Shown: positions 25,985 to 35,029, numbered from the stretch's first letter. The stretch is 64,000 bases of DNA from Actinomycetes bacterium (GCA_023565505.1 JAIMBI010000006.1:62001-126000), one strand, 5' to 3'. Notes: generated by a model from the letters alone, not told the origin. Numbers and translations are program-made.

Positions 25985-26785
25985 ATGAGCGACAGGGACG
26001 AGCTCTTGGTGGAGCGGGACGGGCACGTGCTGATCATCACGCTGAACCGCCCGGAGAAGAAGAACGCCTTCACCCCGGCGATGATCGACAAGTGGGCGGA
26101 GACACTGGTTGCCGCCCGGACAGACCCCGAGGTCCACGTCATCGTGGAGACCGGCGCCGGGGACGCGTTCTGCTCCGGCGGGGACGTCGGTCGCATGGGG
26201 GCCCGGCAGGAGGCCAAGGAAGGGCCGGTGGAGCGGAAGGATTACCTCTTCGGCCACATCCATCGCATCGCGCTCGCCTTGGAGGATCTCGACAAGCCGG
26301 TGATCGCGGCCATCAACGGGCCGGCGGTGGGAGCGGGCCTGGACCTGGCCCTGATGGCCGACATCCGCTTCATGGCGGACACGGCGCGGGTCTCCGAGGG
26401 CTACGTCAAGGTGGGGTTGGTGCCGGGCGACGGCGGCGCCTACTTCCTGCCGCGGCTGGTGGGGATCTCCAAGGCGCTGGAGCTCTTCTGGACGGGGGAC
26501 TTCATCGACGCCCAGCGGGCACTGGCACTGGGCATGGTCGACCACGTGGTGCCGCGGGACCGGCTGATGGAAGAAACGTTGGCGTTCGCCCGGCGGATCG
26601 CCGAGGGACCCCAGCTGGCCATCCGGTACACCAAGCGCGCGGTGTACCAGAGCGTGCGCACGGACCTGCGCACGGCCCTGGACCTCATCTCGAGCCACCT
26701 GGCGGTGGTGGCCAGCTCGGAGGACCACCGCGAGGGCGTCGCCGCGTTCCTCGCCAAACGCAAGCCGCATTTTGTAGGCCGGTGA
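25985..26785 (+). CDS. Crotonase-family protein (second operon)
   Basis: 266-residue crotonase. FCSGGDVGRMGARQ forms the first oxyanion segment and GPAVGAGLDLALMADIRFMA the second. The two hydratase Glu positions are Asp (in GLDLAL) and non-Glu (SEGYVKVGLVPGDGG), the latter containing an Asp further on as in isomerase-type members. Starts 4 nt after the synthetase stop. Probably an enoyl-CoA isomerase or a specialised hydratase. Confidence 0.86.
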   Translation: MSDRDELLVERDGHVLIITLNRPEKKNAFTPAMIDKWAETLVAARTDPEVHVIVETGAGDAFCSGGDVGRMGARQEAKEGPVERKDYLFGHIHRIALALEDLDKPVIAAINGPAVGAGLDLALMADIRFMADTARVSEGYVKVGLVPGDGGAYFLPRLVGISKALELFWTGDFIDAQRALALGMVDHVVPRDRLMEETLAFARRIAEGPQLAIRYTKRAVYQSVRTDLRTALDLISSHLAVVASSEDHREGVAAFLAKRKPHFVGR

Positions 26786-26814
26786 CGGCCTGACGACGAG
26801 AGGGCGGGACGGAC

Positions 26815-28020
26815 ATGGAATTTGCCCTGACCTGGGAGCAGCAGGCCTTAAAGGAGTTGGTGCGGGATTTCGTCGAGTCGGAACTGATGCCGCTCGAGCG
26901 GACGGTCATCGCCCGGGAGGCTCAACTCGGCCTCGGCGACGCGGATCTGCTGACGCCGGAGGAGATCGCGCGACTCAACAACCGGGCCCGGGAACTCGGG
27001 CTGTGGGGGCTCAACCTGCCCACCGAGTACGGCGGCCAGGGGCTGGGCATGCTGGCGCTGTGCCTCGCCGAGGAGGAGCTGGCCAAGACCATCACGCCCT
27101 ACCTGTTCCCGCCCGACGCGCCCAACCTGGACTTCCTGCTGGCCTGCGCCAACGAGGACCAGAAGGAACGCTACCTGCTCCCCTACGCGCGGGGGGAGAA
27201 GATCTCGGCGATCGCGGCGACGGAGCCGGGCGCCGGGTCGGACGTGGCGGCGATGCAGACCACGGCCGTGCGCGACGGCAACGAGTGGGTCATCAACGGC
27301 ACCAAGATCTTCATCAGCCGGGCCAAGCGCGCCGACTTCTTCATCGTCATGGCCGTGACCGACCCGGTCAAGCGGAACCGAGGGGGCATCACGGCGTTTC
27401 TGGTCGACCAGGGCACGCCGGGCCTGGTGGTCGGCCGGCCCATTCCCACCATGACGGCGGACATGCGTCCCTACGAGGTGTACCTCAACAACGTACGGGT
27501 ACCCGACAGCCAGGTGCTGGGCGAGGTGGGCGGGGGGTTCGTCCCGATGTCCAACCGCTTCGGGGTGCGCCGGCTCGAGTTCGGGGCCCGCTGCGTCGGG
27601 ATGGCGCAGCGGATGCTGGACGCCATGATCCAGCAGGCCAACACGCGTGTGACCTTCGGCCAGCCCCTGGCCGAGCGGCAGATGGTCCAGGCGATGATCG
27701 CCGACAGCGCCATGGAACTGCAGCAGGCGCGCCTCTTGGTCTACTACACGGCGTGGAAGGCGGACCAAGGCCTCGGCAATCCGCGCCTCGAGACCTCCAT
27801 GGTGAAGGTGGCGGCCACCGAGATGGCCCAGCGGGTCGCGGACCGGTGCATCCAGATCTTCGGCGGCATGGGGCTGACCAAGGACTGGCCCTGGGAGTGG
27901 ATGTACCGGAAGATCCGGGGATTCCGGATCATCGAGGGGCCGAGCGAGATCCACCGCTGGCAGATCTCGCGGTTCCTGACGCGGGGGACCGCGTCCCTCG
28001 ACCTGCCGACGAGCCGCTGA
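26815..28020 (+). CDS. Acyl-CoA dehydrogenase (second operon)
   Basis: 401-residue FAD acyl-CoA dehydrogenase: MEFALTWEQQALKELVRDF start, IAATEPGAGSDVAAMQTTAV substrate/FAD segment, INGTKIFISRAKRADFFIV, VTFGQPLAERQMVQAMI and C-terminal RIIEGPSEIHRWQISRF. The EGPSEI variant of the usual EGTxEI retains the Glu. The N-terminal loop is longer than in short-chain dehydrogenases (FPPDAPNLDFLL), as in several long or branched-acyl enzymes. ATG with GAGGGCGGGA upstream. Confidence 0.9.
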   Translation: MEFALTWEQQALKELVRDFVESELMPLERTVIAREAQLGLGDADLLTPEEIARLNNRARELGLWGLNLPTEYGGQGLGMLALCLAEEELAKTITPYLFPPDAPNLDFLLACANEDQKERYLLPYARGEKISAIAATEPGAGSDVAAMQTTAVRDGNEWVINGTKIFISRAKRADFFIVMAVTDPVKRNRGGITAFLVDQGTPGLVVGRPIPTMTADMRPYEVYLNNVRVPDSQVLGEVGGGFVPMSNRFGVRRLEFGARCVGMAQRMLDAMIQQANTRVTFGQPLAERQMVQAMIADSAMELQQARLLVYYTAWKADQGLGNPRLETSMVKVAATEMAQRVADRCIQIFGGMGLTKDWPWEWMYRKIRGFRIIEGPSEIHRWQISRFLTRGTASLDLPTSR

Positions 28021-28040
28021 GCCGCGGGGAGGAGGTCGCC

Positions 28041-29201
28041 ATGACCGCACGGTACGTGTTCCGGACGCGCAGCCGCTGGATCGTCGGCCCCGACGCCCTC
28101 GCGCAACTGGATCGGGAGTTCCGGCGGCTCGGGGCGGGCCGGGTCCTGGTGGTGGCCAGCCCGTCGGCGGCCCGGGCGGAGGTCGTGCGGGCGCTCCTCG
28201 AACCGGCATGGGCCGGCCGGACGGTCGCCTGGTTCGACGGGGTGGTGCCGGATTCCCCCCGTTCCGTGGTGGAACGGGCGCGGGACCTCGTGATGGACTT
28301 CCGGCCCGACGCGGTGCTGGCGCTTGGCGGCGGAAGCGCCATGGTCACAGCCCGGGCGGCCGTCATTCTGGCCGGCGAGGGGCGGCCGGTGGAAGATTTG
28401 GCGACGCGCTATCCCCCCGGACGGCCGCCGGAGAGTCCGCGGCTCTTGGCGCCGAAGATCCCCTTCGTCGCCGTCATGAGCACCCCCTCCGTGGCGGCCA
28501 CGGCTCCCGGAGCGGCCGTCCGGGACGATGCGACGGGACGCCGCTACGAGCTGTTCGACCCGGAGTGCCGGCCGACGGCCGTCCTGGTGGATCCGCGGGT
28601 CCTCCTGACGGCGCCGGAAGCCCGCTACCGCGCCACGGCCGTGGCCACGCTGGCCATGGCCGTGGGTCTGCTCGAGGCGCCGGCGATCCGGGTCAACGCA
28701 CCGGCCCGCGCGGACCTCGCCGAGGCGGTGCGCCTCCTGCGGGCCGGGGTGGGGCGGCCGGGACTGGACGCGGCGGATCGCGTGGCCCTCGCCGAGGCGG
28801 CGCTCCTGGTGAGTCGGGCGCGGGACGCGCAGATCGGCACCGGCGGGGGGCTGGCGATGGGCATCGCGCACCAGCTGCACAACCGGTGGGGGGTCGAGCA
28901 CACGGCGGCCGTGACCAGCCTCCTTCCGGCGAGTCTGGCCTACAACCGTCCCGTCACAGAGGTCCAGCAGGGCTTCATCGCCGAATTGTTCGGCGGGCGC
29001 CCCGGGGAGGACCCGGCGCCCTTGGTGGCCGCCGCGCTGCGGGAGGCAGGGTATGCCCGGCGCCTGGCCGATCTGGGCGTGCCGCGGGACCTGCTGCCGG
29101 CCGTGGCCGAGGCGGCGCTGGGGGACTGGTTCGTGCGGTCCAACGTCCGCCCCGTCGAGCGGATGGACGACGTCTTGAGCGTGTTGGAGGCGGCCTACTG
29201 A
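28041..29201 (+). CDS. Iron-alcohol-dehydrogenase-like protein lacking metal ligands
   Basis: 386-residue protein of the Fe-dependent alcohol dehydrogenase/maleylacetate reductase fold. The NAD-binding GGGSAM motif (about residues 97-102) and late helical-domain phrase GVEHTAAVTSLLPASLAYNR are present. The metal-site helix that normally reads G-x-D-A-x-x-H is here AVATLAMAVG (residues about 200-209), so Asp is Ala202 and His is Met206. The His of VHGMAH-type segments is also replaced; only His287 clearly corresponds to a ligand. It may use another mechanism, as metal-free maleylacetate reductases do, or be non-catalytic. Start supported by GGGGAGGAGG. Confidence 0.78.
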   Translation: MTARYVFRTRSRWIVGPDALAQLDREFRRLGAGRVLVVASPSAARAEVVRALLEPAWAGRTVAWFDGVVPDSPRSVVERARDLVMDFRPDAVLALGGGSAMVTARAAVILAGEGRPVEDLATRYPPGRPPESPRLLAPKIPFVAVMSTPSVAATAPGAAVRDDATGRRYELFDPECRPTAVLVDPRVLLTAPEARYRATAVATLAMAVGLLEAPAIRVNAPARADLAEAVRLLRAGVGRPGLDAADRVALAEAALLVSRARDAQIGTGGGLAMGIAHQLHNRWGVEHTAAVTSLLPASLAYNRPVTEVQQGFIAELFGGRPGEDPAPLVAAALREAGYARRLADLGVPRDLLPAVAEAALGDWFVRSNVRPVERMDDVLSVLEAAY

Positions 29202-29253
29202 GCCCCGGGCCCCGGGGGGTTTCCGGGGGCACGAGCGAAAGAAGGGAGTGGCC

Positions 29254-30093
29254 ATGCCGCTGACGGCGGAAGAGCGCCTGGTGAAGGGATCGTCGCGGGT
29301 CATCGCCCAGGACGCGCAACTCTTGGCCCGCGTGCTGGAGATCATGGACTGCCTGGAGGGGGACAAACTCCTCACCCTGACGGAGTTGAGCGAGCGCACC
29401 GGCATTCCCAAACCGACGTGCCACCGCATGCTGCAGGCCATGCAGCGCCACCGCCTGGTGCGCCGCGAAGGCAACCGCTACGGCATCGGGAGCCGCGTCT
29501 TCCGCTACGTGTACGCGCACGTGATGTCGCAGTCCACCAGCCAGATTGCGCGCCCCACGCTGGTGCGCCTGCGCGACGCTACCAACCTCACGTCCGGCCT
29601 GTGCATCCGCCAAGGTCCGTTCCGGGTGGTCATCGCGTTCGAAGAGGCCGACCAGGGGTCGGAGCGGTACATCGACATCGGCCAGGTGGCCGTCATCTAC
29701 GCGGGGTCCGCCAGCAAGGTGCTGATGGCCTGGCTGCCGCAGCAGGAACGCGACGCGATCCTGGCCGACATCGAGTGGGTCCGGCTCACCGACAAGACCC
29801 CGCCCAACCGGTTGGCGTTCGAACAGGAGTGCCAGCGCGTGCGGCAGCAGGGCTGGGCGTTGAGCCTGGGGGAGCGGGAGCCCCTGGCCTTCTCGCTGAG
29901 CGTGCCGGTGATGGACGGTGTCCACGGCGTGGTCGCCGCCCTGATGCTGACCGGGCCGCTGACGTGCTACCAGGAGGAGGCGTCCGCGGCCTGGGTGAAG
30001 GTGTTGCTCGACGCCGGCGGGGAGTTGTCCCGCAAGCTGGGCTACCTCGGACCGTATCCCCGCTGGGAGCGGTCCCCGGTTTCGGTCGGCTGA
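29254..30093 (+). CDS. IclR-family transcriptional regulator
   Basis: 279-residue regulator. N-terminal winged helix (about residues 25-85): ARVLEIMDCLEGDKLLTLTE, then LSERTGIPKPTCHRMLQAMQ. C-terminal GAF-like effector domain (about 100-265) with IGQVAVIYAGSASKVLMAWL and SLSVPVMDGVHGVVAALML. ATG at 29254 is favoured because GAAGGGAG ends just before it and too close to the upstream GTG. IclR proteins usually control adjacent aromatic or organic acid operons. Being inside the second acyl-CoA operon, between Fe-ADH-like and CoA-transferase genes, it probably autoregulates this unit. Confidence 0.9.
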   Translation: MPLTAEERLVKGSSRVIAQDAQLLARVLEIMDCLEGDKLLTLTELSERTGIPKPTCHRMLQAMQRHRLVRREGNRYGIGSRVFRYVYAHVMSQSTSQIARPTLVRLRDATNLTSGLCIRQGPFRVVIAFEEADQGSERYIDIGQVAVIYAGSASKVLMAWLPQQERDAILADIEWVRLTDKTPPNRLAFEQECQRVRQQGWALSLGEREPLAFSLSVPVMDGVHGVVAALMLTGPLTCYQEEASAAWVKVLLDAGGELSRKLGYLGPYPRWERSPVSVG

Positions 30094-30120
30094 GAGGCGG
30101 GGGCTAGGCAAGACGGGGGG

Positions 30121-31332
30121 ATGAGAGCCGTGCACGAGCCGTTGGCCGGCGTTCGGGTCCTGGCCGTGTCCCAGTACGGAGCCGGGCCTTACGCCACCCA
30201 GATCCTGAGGGACCTCGGGGCGGAGATCATCAAAGTGGAAAGCCCGCGCGATCGGGGCGATATCGGGCGCCGGGTGCCGGCGCTGTTTGCCGAGAACAAC
30301 TCGAGCCTGTTCTTCGAGGCCCACAACCGGGGCAAGCGCTCGGTGGCGCTGGACCTGGCCCGTCCCGAGGGGCGGGAGGCCTTCCGCCGTCTGGCCGCGC
30401 AGGTCGACGTGGTGTTCCACAACCTCCGCGGGGACGTGGCCCGGCGGCTCGGGTTGACCTACGCCGACCTCCGCGACGTCAACCCGCGGCTCGTGTGCAC
30501 GGCGTTGACCGGGTACGGCCTCGAAGGACCCGACAGCGAGCTGCCCGGTTTCGACTATCTGTTCCAGGGCAAGGCCGGCTGGATGAGCCTCACGGGGACC
30601 CCCGACAGCTACCCGGTGAAATCGGGGCTGTCTCTGGTGGACTTCTCGGCCGCGATGATGGCGGCGCTCGGGACGGTGGCCGGCGTGGTGCGCGCCCGGG
30701 CCACGGGCGAAGGCGGCGACGTCGACGTGTCCCTGTACGACACGGCGCTGTCGCTGCTGGGCTACGTGGGCACCTGGAACATGAGCCGGGGCTGGCAGCC
30801 CAAGCGGCTGCCCCATTCGGCCCATCCGGACGTCGTCCCGTTCCAGGAGTTCCCCACGGCCGACGGGCACATCGTCGTCGCTTGCGTCAAGGACAAGTTC
30901 TTCGTGGCCCTGTGCGACGTGCTGGGCGTGCCCGACCTGGCCGAGCGCTTCCCGACGGCCCGGTCCCGCTCGGAGCACCGCGAGGCCGTGCTCGAGGTCC
31001 TCGAGGCCCGCTTCCGGACGGCGCCCACGGCCCATTGGGTGGAGCGCCTCCGGGGCCGCGTGCCCTGCGAACCGGTGAACACCGTGGCCGAAGCGCTCGC
31101 GGACGGCGCGGTCCCCCGCGAGCGGGGGCTTCTGGCGGAATACTCGCATCCCGTGCTGGGCCTGGTCCGCACCTTGACCACCCCGATCAAGGGGACGGGG
31201 ATCCGGCCGCCCGCGGAACGGGCGCCCTTCTTCGGGGAGCACACGGAGGCGGTCCTGCGGGAGTTAGCGGGCTTCGGCGAGGAGGAGATCCGGCGGCTTC
31301 GGGAGCAGGGGGCCATCCCGCCGGACGACTGA
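30121..31332 (+). CDS. Class III (CaiB/BaiF) CoA-transferase
   Basis: 403-residue family III CoA-transferase. GADLIKVE-type start is seen as DLGAEIIKVESPRDRGDIGR, followed by FFEAHNRGKRSVALDLARPEG, and the catalytic Asp lies in SGLSLVDFSAAMMAALGTVA (about residue 178). It forms interlocked homodimers and moves CoA between carboxylates. In this operon it could activate the substrate acid with a downstream product CoA as donor, an alternative to the ADP-forming synthetase. A GC-rich terminator follows, so this is the last gene of the operon. Confidence 0.9.
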   Translation: MRAVHEPLAGVRVLAVSQYGAGPYATQILRDLGAEIIKVESPRDRGDIGRRVPALFAENNSSLFFEAHNRGKRSVALDLARPEGREAFRRLAAQVDVVFHNLRGDVARRLGLTYADLRDVNPRLVCTALTGYGLEGPDSELPGFDYLFQGKAGWMSLTGTPDSYPVKSGLSLVDFSAAMMAALGTVAGVVRARATGEGGDVDVSLYDTALSLLGYVGTWNMSRGWQPKRLPHSAHPDVVPFQEFPTADGHIVVACVKDKFFVALCDVLGVPDLAERFPTARSRSEHREAVLEVLEARFRTAPTAHWVERLRGRVPCEPVNTVAEALADGAVPRERGLLAEYSHPVLGLVRTLTTPIKGTGIRPPAERAPFFGEHTEAVLRELAGFGEEEIRRLREQGAIPPDD

Positions 31333-31367
31333 GAAGCGGCCGTCCTCGGCGCCCTGCCCGTTCACCG

Positions 31368-31402
31368 GCCCGCCGACGCGGCGAACCGCGCCGGCGGGCT
31401 TT
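31368..31402 (+). terminator. Rho-independent terminator after the CoA-transferase
   Basis: Stem GCCCGCCG / CGGCGGGC enclosing a second stem CGCGG-CGAA-CCGCG, followed directly by TTT. It ends the second acyl-CoA operon and marks the edge of the conserved metabolic region before the decay zone. Confidence 0.75.
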
Positions 31403-31555
31403 GGCGTCGGCACTCGCTGGTGCCCTGTCCGGACTGTCCGGACCCGGACTCGACGGGCCTGAGGCCGCCGACGGGACGCGGCCCCGGGCTCCTGCGGACC
31501 GGACGGCCAGCTCGTCGTCAGAACTTAACACGCGCTTCATGGGAGCTTCCTCGCT

Positions 31556-31577
31556 CCCTAACGGGGACGAGTTAGGG
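31556..31577 (+). repeat. Subterminal hairpin, left end of a degenerate IS200/IS605-type element
   Basis: CCCTAAC-8 nt-GTTAGGG perfect hairpin, immediately after a second one (GGGAGC-TTCCTC-GCTCCC). These lie 40-60 nt upstream of the truncated tnpB and resemble the subterminal hairpins recognised by Y1 transposases. No matching right end is seen. Confidence 0.45.
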
Positions 31578-31618
31578 TTCCCAACTGCTGCGAGTTTTCT
31601 AGAGGGACATACCGTTTT

Positions 31619-32083
31619 GTGGCCTCGCGTCCCCGGAAGCCCCTCGACCCGTCCCCCTGTGCCGCGCGGGCGCTGGCCTCCCACGTCGGGGCCCGCCGCT
31701 TCGCTTTCAACTGGGGGTTGGCCCTGGTGAAGGCGCGCCTCGACGCGCGGGCGCGGGGCGAAGACGTCGAGGTGCCGTGGACGCTCCCCGCTCTGCGTCG
31801 GGAATGGAACAGGGCCAAGGAAGTCGTGGCCCCCTGGTGGCGGGAGAACTCCAAGGAGGCGTACGCGTCCGGGCTGGCGGGCCTGGCCGACGCCCTCCGG
31901 AACTGGTCCGACAGCAAGCGGGGCAGGCGCCGGGGCCGTCGGATGGGCTTCCCCCGCTTCCGGAAGAAGGGGCGGGGCCGGGAGTCGGTGGGGTTCACGA
32001 CCGGCGCGATCCGGGTGGACGACCAGAGCCCCGGGCGACCGCCCCGGCTGCAACAACCATACCTACAAACTCGAGCCCGGTAG
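31619..32083 (+). pseudogene. Truncated tnpB (IS200/IS605 OrfB), N-terminal part only
   Basis: About 130 residues match the TnpB N-terminal helix-turn-helix domain: SHVGARRFAFNWGLALVKAR, WTLPALRREWNRAKEVVAPW, then a basic stretch KRGRRRGRRMGFPRFRKKGR and ESVGFTTGAIRVDD. After that the similarity ends; the RuvC nuclease domain and zinc finger are missing. GTG start. The last 20 codons overlap the remnant antitoxin on the other strand, so a deletion joined the two. Not expected to be functional. Confidence 0.8.
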
Positions 32084-32300
32084 ACTGCGCGCAGAGGTTA
32101 TCCATAACGCGCCGAGTTCGGCGAGCCGCCGATCCCGCTCCTGCCACCACGCGAGGTCTTGGGCGCTGACCACCGCGACAACGGGCACGCTACTTTTCCA
32201 CCATCACGCGGATGTGCTCGCGGGAGACCTCGTTGACGACGGCACGCCCGTGCTGACGGACGTCATGCGCCTTGCGCACTTTATCAGTGCTGATGGCGAC
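32063..32300 (-). pseudogene. Remnant Phd/YefM-type antitoxin, frameshifted
   Basis: Two adjacent frames on the minus strand together read as a Phd antitoxin. First ISTDKVRKAHDV...VVNEVSREHIRVMVEK, ending at a TAG, then in a shifted frame VPVVAVVSAQDLAWWQERDR. The first piece is the N-terminal DNA-binding region, the second the beta-strand and helix of the family. No start codon is obvious (ATC/GTC at the expected place) and a toxin gene does not follow. It is not a near copy of the intact antitoxin at 33.0-33.3 kb. Confidence 0.6.
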
Positions 32301-32593
32301 CCCCTTCCCGCCATCTGTACAAAGTTGTAGAGGCCTACGGTCTGTGGCCCACGGTCTTCTCGTTGCCGCCGCGCGTCGTTTATCCCGGGTGGGATTCCTG
32401 CGAGCGCGCGGAGCCGGACCAGGATGCCGACCGTACTCTGCGCCCTGCGAGACAAAGCGTCCAGCACGTGCTGGCCCAGTTGGCCAGCCGGATCCCGGAC
32501 ACCCTTCACGACGCGAGCGCACGCACTACTTCGGCAATGACCGAGAGCGTCCCCCTAGATCCAGCCAGCGGGGAAGCGGCTCCTCGCCAGCCG

Positions 32594-33028
32594 TTAAGGA
32601 TCTGCGCCGACCACCAGCAGGCCGGCAGCCTGCGCGCCGGTGGCCAACCGCCGATCCCACACGGCGAACCTGACCCGGTCCTCGTGTTGCCGGTCGAGCC
32701 ACAGGGCCGACGCCAAGTGGAGGGCCTCCATGCCGCGCAGCCCGTACAGCTCGCTCAGATCGCCGGCAGTTCGAGCGATGTCGTCCCGGACCGGGATGAC
32801 CCAAAAGGCCCCCCAGTCTGCTGCCAACCCCGCCTTGATGCGGAGCGCGTGGTCGGCGGTCAACGCGCCCTCCCGCAGGCGGCGCGCCACGGCCGCACGC
32901 GCTTCTGGATACGCGATAAGACTCGTTGCCACCACCGACGCCTGCTGCACCAGCGTGTGGACCTGGTCAGACCCGGGTTCGTTGACGTAGAGCTTGACTA
33001 ACGCGCTGCTGTCCAGGTACAGTAGCAT
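32594..33028 (-). CDS. vapC: VapC-type PIN-domain toxin
   Basis: 144-residue PIN-domain RNase toxin. N-terminal MLLYLDSSALVKLYVNEPGS holds the first catalytic Asp (D6); the conserved Glu is in IAYPEARAAVARR and further acids in YGLRGMEALHLASAL and AVWDRRLA, completing the metal site. ATG starts 2 nt after the antitoxin stop, so the module is an operon with the antitoxin first. It appears intact although surrounded by pseudogenes. Such toxins cleave tRNA or rRNA; the target is unknown. Confidence 0.9.
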   Translation of the reverse strand: MLLYLDSSALVKLYVNEPGSDQVHTLVQQASVVATSLIAYPEARAAVARRLREGALTADHALRIKAGLAADWGAFWVIPVRDDIARTAGDLSELYGLRGMEALHLASALWLDRQHEDRVRFAVWDRRLATGAQAAGLLVVGADP

Positions 33029-33030
33029 CC

Positions 33031-33303
33031 CTACCGGTCTTCCTCGACGGCGCGCGCCAAGGTCTGGTCCGGGCGGAGGACCGGCGCGGCGTCCAGCGGG
33101 ATCCCGCGGGGCTTCCCGCCCTGCCACGCCACCCCCCACTGTGCGGCCCGCTCCCGCCAGGCGGCCGTGTCAGCGGGATCCAGCGGCTCGAGCCGAGCGA
33201 CAGGCTTCCCGCGGTCGGTCACCACGACCACTTCGCCCCGTCTGGTGCGGTTGACGTACTCACTGAGCCGGCTCTTCAGCAGGCGGATACCCACGGTGGT
33301 CAT
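33031..33303 (-). CDS. vapB: Phd/YefM-family antitoxin of the vapC module
   Basis: 90-residue antitoxin: N-terminal MTTVGIRLLKSRLSEYVNRT and GEVVVVTDRGKPVARLEPLD form the DNA-binding Phd fold, with an acidic C-terminus that would wrap the toxin. Start fixed by an ideal GAGGAGGTG 4 nt before the ATG. Preceded by a TATAAT promoter element. Likely represses its own operon together with VapC. Confidence 0.9.
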   Translation of the reverse strand: MTTVGIRLLKSRLSEYVNRTRRGEVVVVTDRGKPVARLEPLDPADTAAWRERAAQWGVAWQGGKPRGIPLDAAPVLRPDQTLARAVEEDR

Positions 33304-33327
33304 GGCGCACCTCCTCGTTGTAGACTC

Positions 33328-33358
33328 ATTATACCCGCTACGTGCCCACATGCTGCAA
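33328..33358 (-). promoter_or_regulatory. Promoter of the vapBC module
   Basis: On the minus strand a perfect TATAAT (33333-33328) lies 24 nt upstream of the antitoxin ATG. The best -35 is TTGCAG (33358-33353) with a long 19-nt spacer. One of the few consensus -10 elements in the window. Confidence 0.6.
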
Positions 33359-34020
33359 AACCTAGGCCATCTGATTGGCGATGCCAAGGTATGTTTGCGG
33401 CGGGCGAGACGAGGTTAAGGTGGGGTTCGCCGGCGGCCCTGGTGGCCCGTCTCACCGGCGACTCCGGACGGTTTATGCGCCTGGACCGACGGCAGACACT
33501 TCTGCACGTTCGGAACGCCTCGCATCTCCGTGCATCGGGGCCCTTCCGGCTGTTCGTCAATGTCGAGCCTGTGCCGGCGCCGTCTTGCGCCGGCGGGGAT
33601 GCCGGTTGGCGCTGGCCGACTGGGACGGTTCCCCCGTCGGTTGGGAATGGGTCGACGCGTTGCGGCCCGACTAGGTGAAAATTGACCAGGCTGTCACTCG
33701 AAGCCTAAGCGCTCAGCCGGCACCGCCTTCGGGTCCGGCGGCGGGCGAGGCTCGTCATCGCCCCGACGTAGCAGATCCGGTTACGCGGAGCGCCGAGGGA
33801 TGGCGGTGCCACGTGGACGCCCTCAGCAGGCGCTTCGTCACGTGCATCGCGGAAGTGATTGAGACCCCGGAAGCCGTGTCCGCTGGATCGGGCTGGGTGT
33901 CCGCCTCGGGCAGGATTTCTGGTTGGGGCCGCCGGCCCTCGTCGCTTCCTAGGGCGATGGGCGAGGACGGTTCGATGCGTAGGACGACGCCTCGGTGCTT
34001 CGCCCGCTCGACGAGCGCCG
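33359..34020. other. About 660 nt without a recognisable gene
   Basis: Several overlapping open frames occur on both strands but none has a good ribosome site or a recognisable motif, and base composition is patchy. It lies between the intact vapBC module and a frameshifted transporter and is best read as decayed sequence. Confidence 0.5.
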
Positions 34021-34023
34021 GTC

Positions 34024-34865
34024 ACGCGGTACCCCCTGGCGATCATCCTGACGACGGGGACCGGGTTCTTCACGGATGCCGACGCTCTTGGTCATCGGGA
34101 TCGTTACCGTGTTGGTCCAGCCTGTGGCATCTGTCCGATTGGCAGTTGGCGGCGCTGAGCAGCGTCTCCTGAACAAGTGTCTCTTTGGTGACCACCGCCG
34201 TGGGCGCGGTCGTATTCGGGGAGTTCAGGGCTCACTTCGGGCGCCGGGTCATGTACGGCGTCGAGGCCGCGCTAGTCGTGGTCGAGGCCTTGGTGCCGGC
34301 GAGGGCGCCCGGCTATGCGGCGCTTTTCGCCGGCGGCTGCTTGTGCGCCTCGGCGTCGGCGGCTACCCCGTCGAGTGCGGTCATCGTCAGCAAATTTTCC
34401 CATCGCTCCCTCGGGGCCGGCTCGTGACCACGGTGGTCGCGATGCAGGTGCTGGGTCTGGTCATGGGGCCGCTGGCCGCCCTAGGGACCCTTTGGGCGGG
34501 CGTGCCGCCGGCCTGGGCTTGGCGCTTGCTGTTGTCCTGGGGGACGATTCCGGCGGCTCTAGCTTTTCATCTCCGGCGGCAGATGGCCGAAACCCTGCGC
34601 TTTACCCTCCCTGTCCAGCGCGGCGCGCGGCCACGATCGGCCGGGTGGTGACGGGCCGGCCCGTTCGGGTGGCTCAGCTGCTCCAGCCGCCGAGGGAAGG
34701 GCTCCGCACCACGTTGGCCGATCCCCTCTCGCCATCTTCGTGAGAGCGGCCCTTTAGGGCTGCCTCGTGGCGGCGTGGCTGACGGACGAATGGGGTAGGC
34801 GCCGCCTTTAGGCCACCCGCTTTGCGTTCATGGCCGGGAGCTACGCCTTCATCGCGGGATTCGGC
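34024..34865 (+). pseudogene. MFS transporter remnant (phosphate/metabolite symporter type), multiple frameshifts
   Basis: Successive frames spell an MFS N-terminal half: PLAIILTTGTGFFTDA, LLVIGIVTVLVQPV, WHLSDWQLAALSS, then AVVFGEFRAHFGRRVMYGVE (segment 2-3 loop motif), SAVIVSKFSH, RGRLVTTVVAMQVLGLVMGP, PPAWAWRLLLSWGTIPAALA. Near 34766-34860 comes VAAWLTDEWGRRRL followed by a stop and ATRFAFMAGSYAFIAGF, the C-terminal half motif. At least four frameshifts and internal stops, and the middle of the gene is missing. Clearly dead. Confidence 0.75.
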
Positions 34866-34884
34866 GACATGTGCGGACCCAAAC

Positions 34885-35029
34885 CGGGGAGGCAGCGTTC
34901 GAAGCCGTCGCCTGCGTCCTCATCCAGTAGACGGGGGGCTTGGACATCGTGGACGGCGACAAATTCGTGCTCTGGCTCACCTGGGCACCGTGCGTCGACA
35001 AGGTGGTGTCAACAGTGGCCCGATTGGCT
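34885..35029 (+). pseudogene. GGDEF-domain gene fragment, upstream part
   Basis: The frame reads EAAFEAVACVLIQ, a stop, then GLDIVDGDKFVLWL and VDKVVSTVARLA. DGDKFVLWL occupies the position of the GGDEF signature (GGDEFVLLL) of diguanylate cyclases, but is degenerate. The frame stops exactly at the left inverted repeat of the IS607-type element; the rest of the domain resumes beyond the element at 37424. Already degraded (internal TAG) besides the insertion. Confidence 0.6.

Noticed and set aside
32204-32522. About 100-codon minus-strand open frames upstream of the broken antitoxin
   Set aside because: Only the last 36 codons of one of them resemble an antitoxin; the remainder is Arg/Pro-rich and unrecognised, with no supported start.
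33705-34172. Overlapping open frames in the decay zone as possible small genes
   Set aside because: No ribosome sites or family motifs; part of the region spells a frameshifted MFS gene in other frames.
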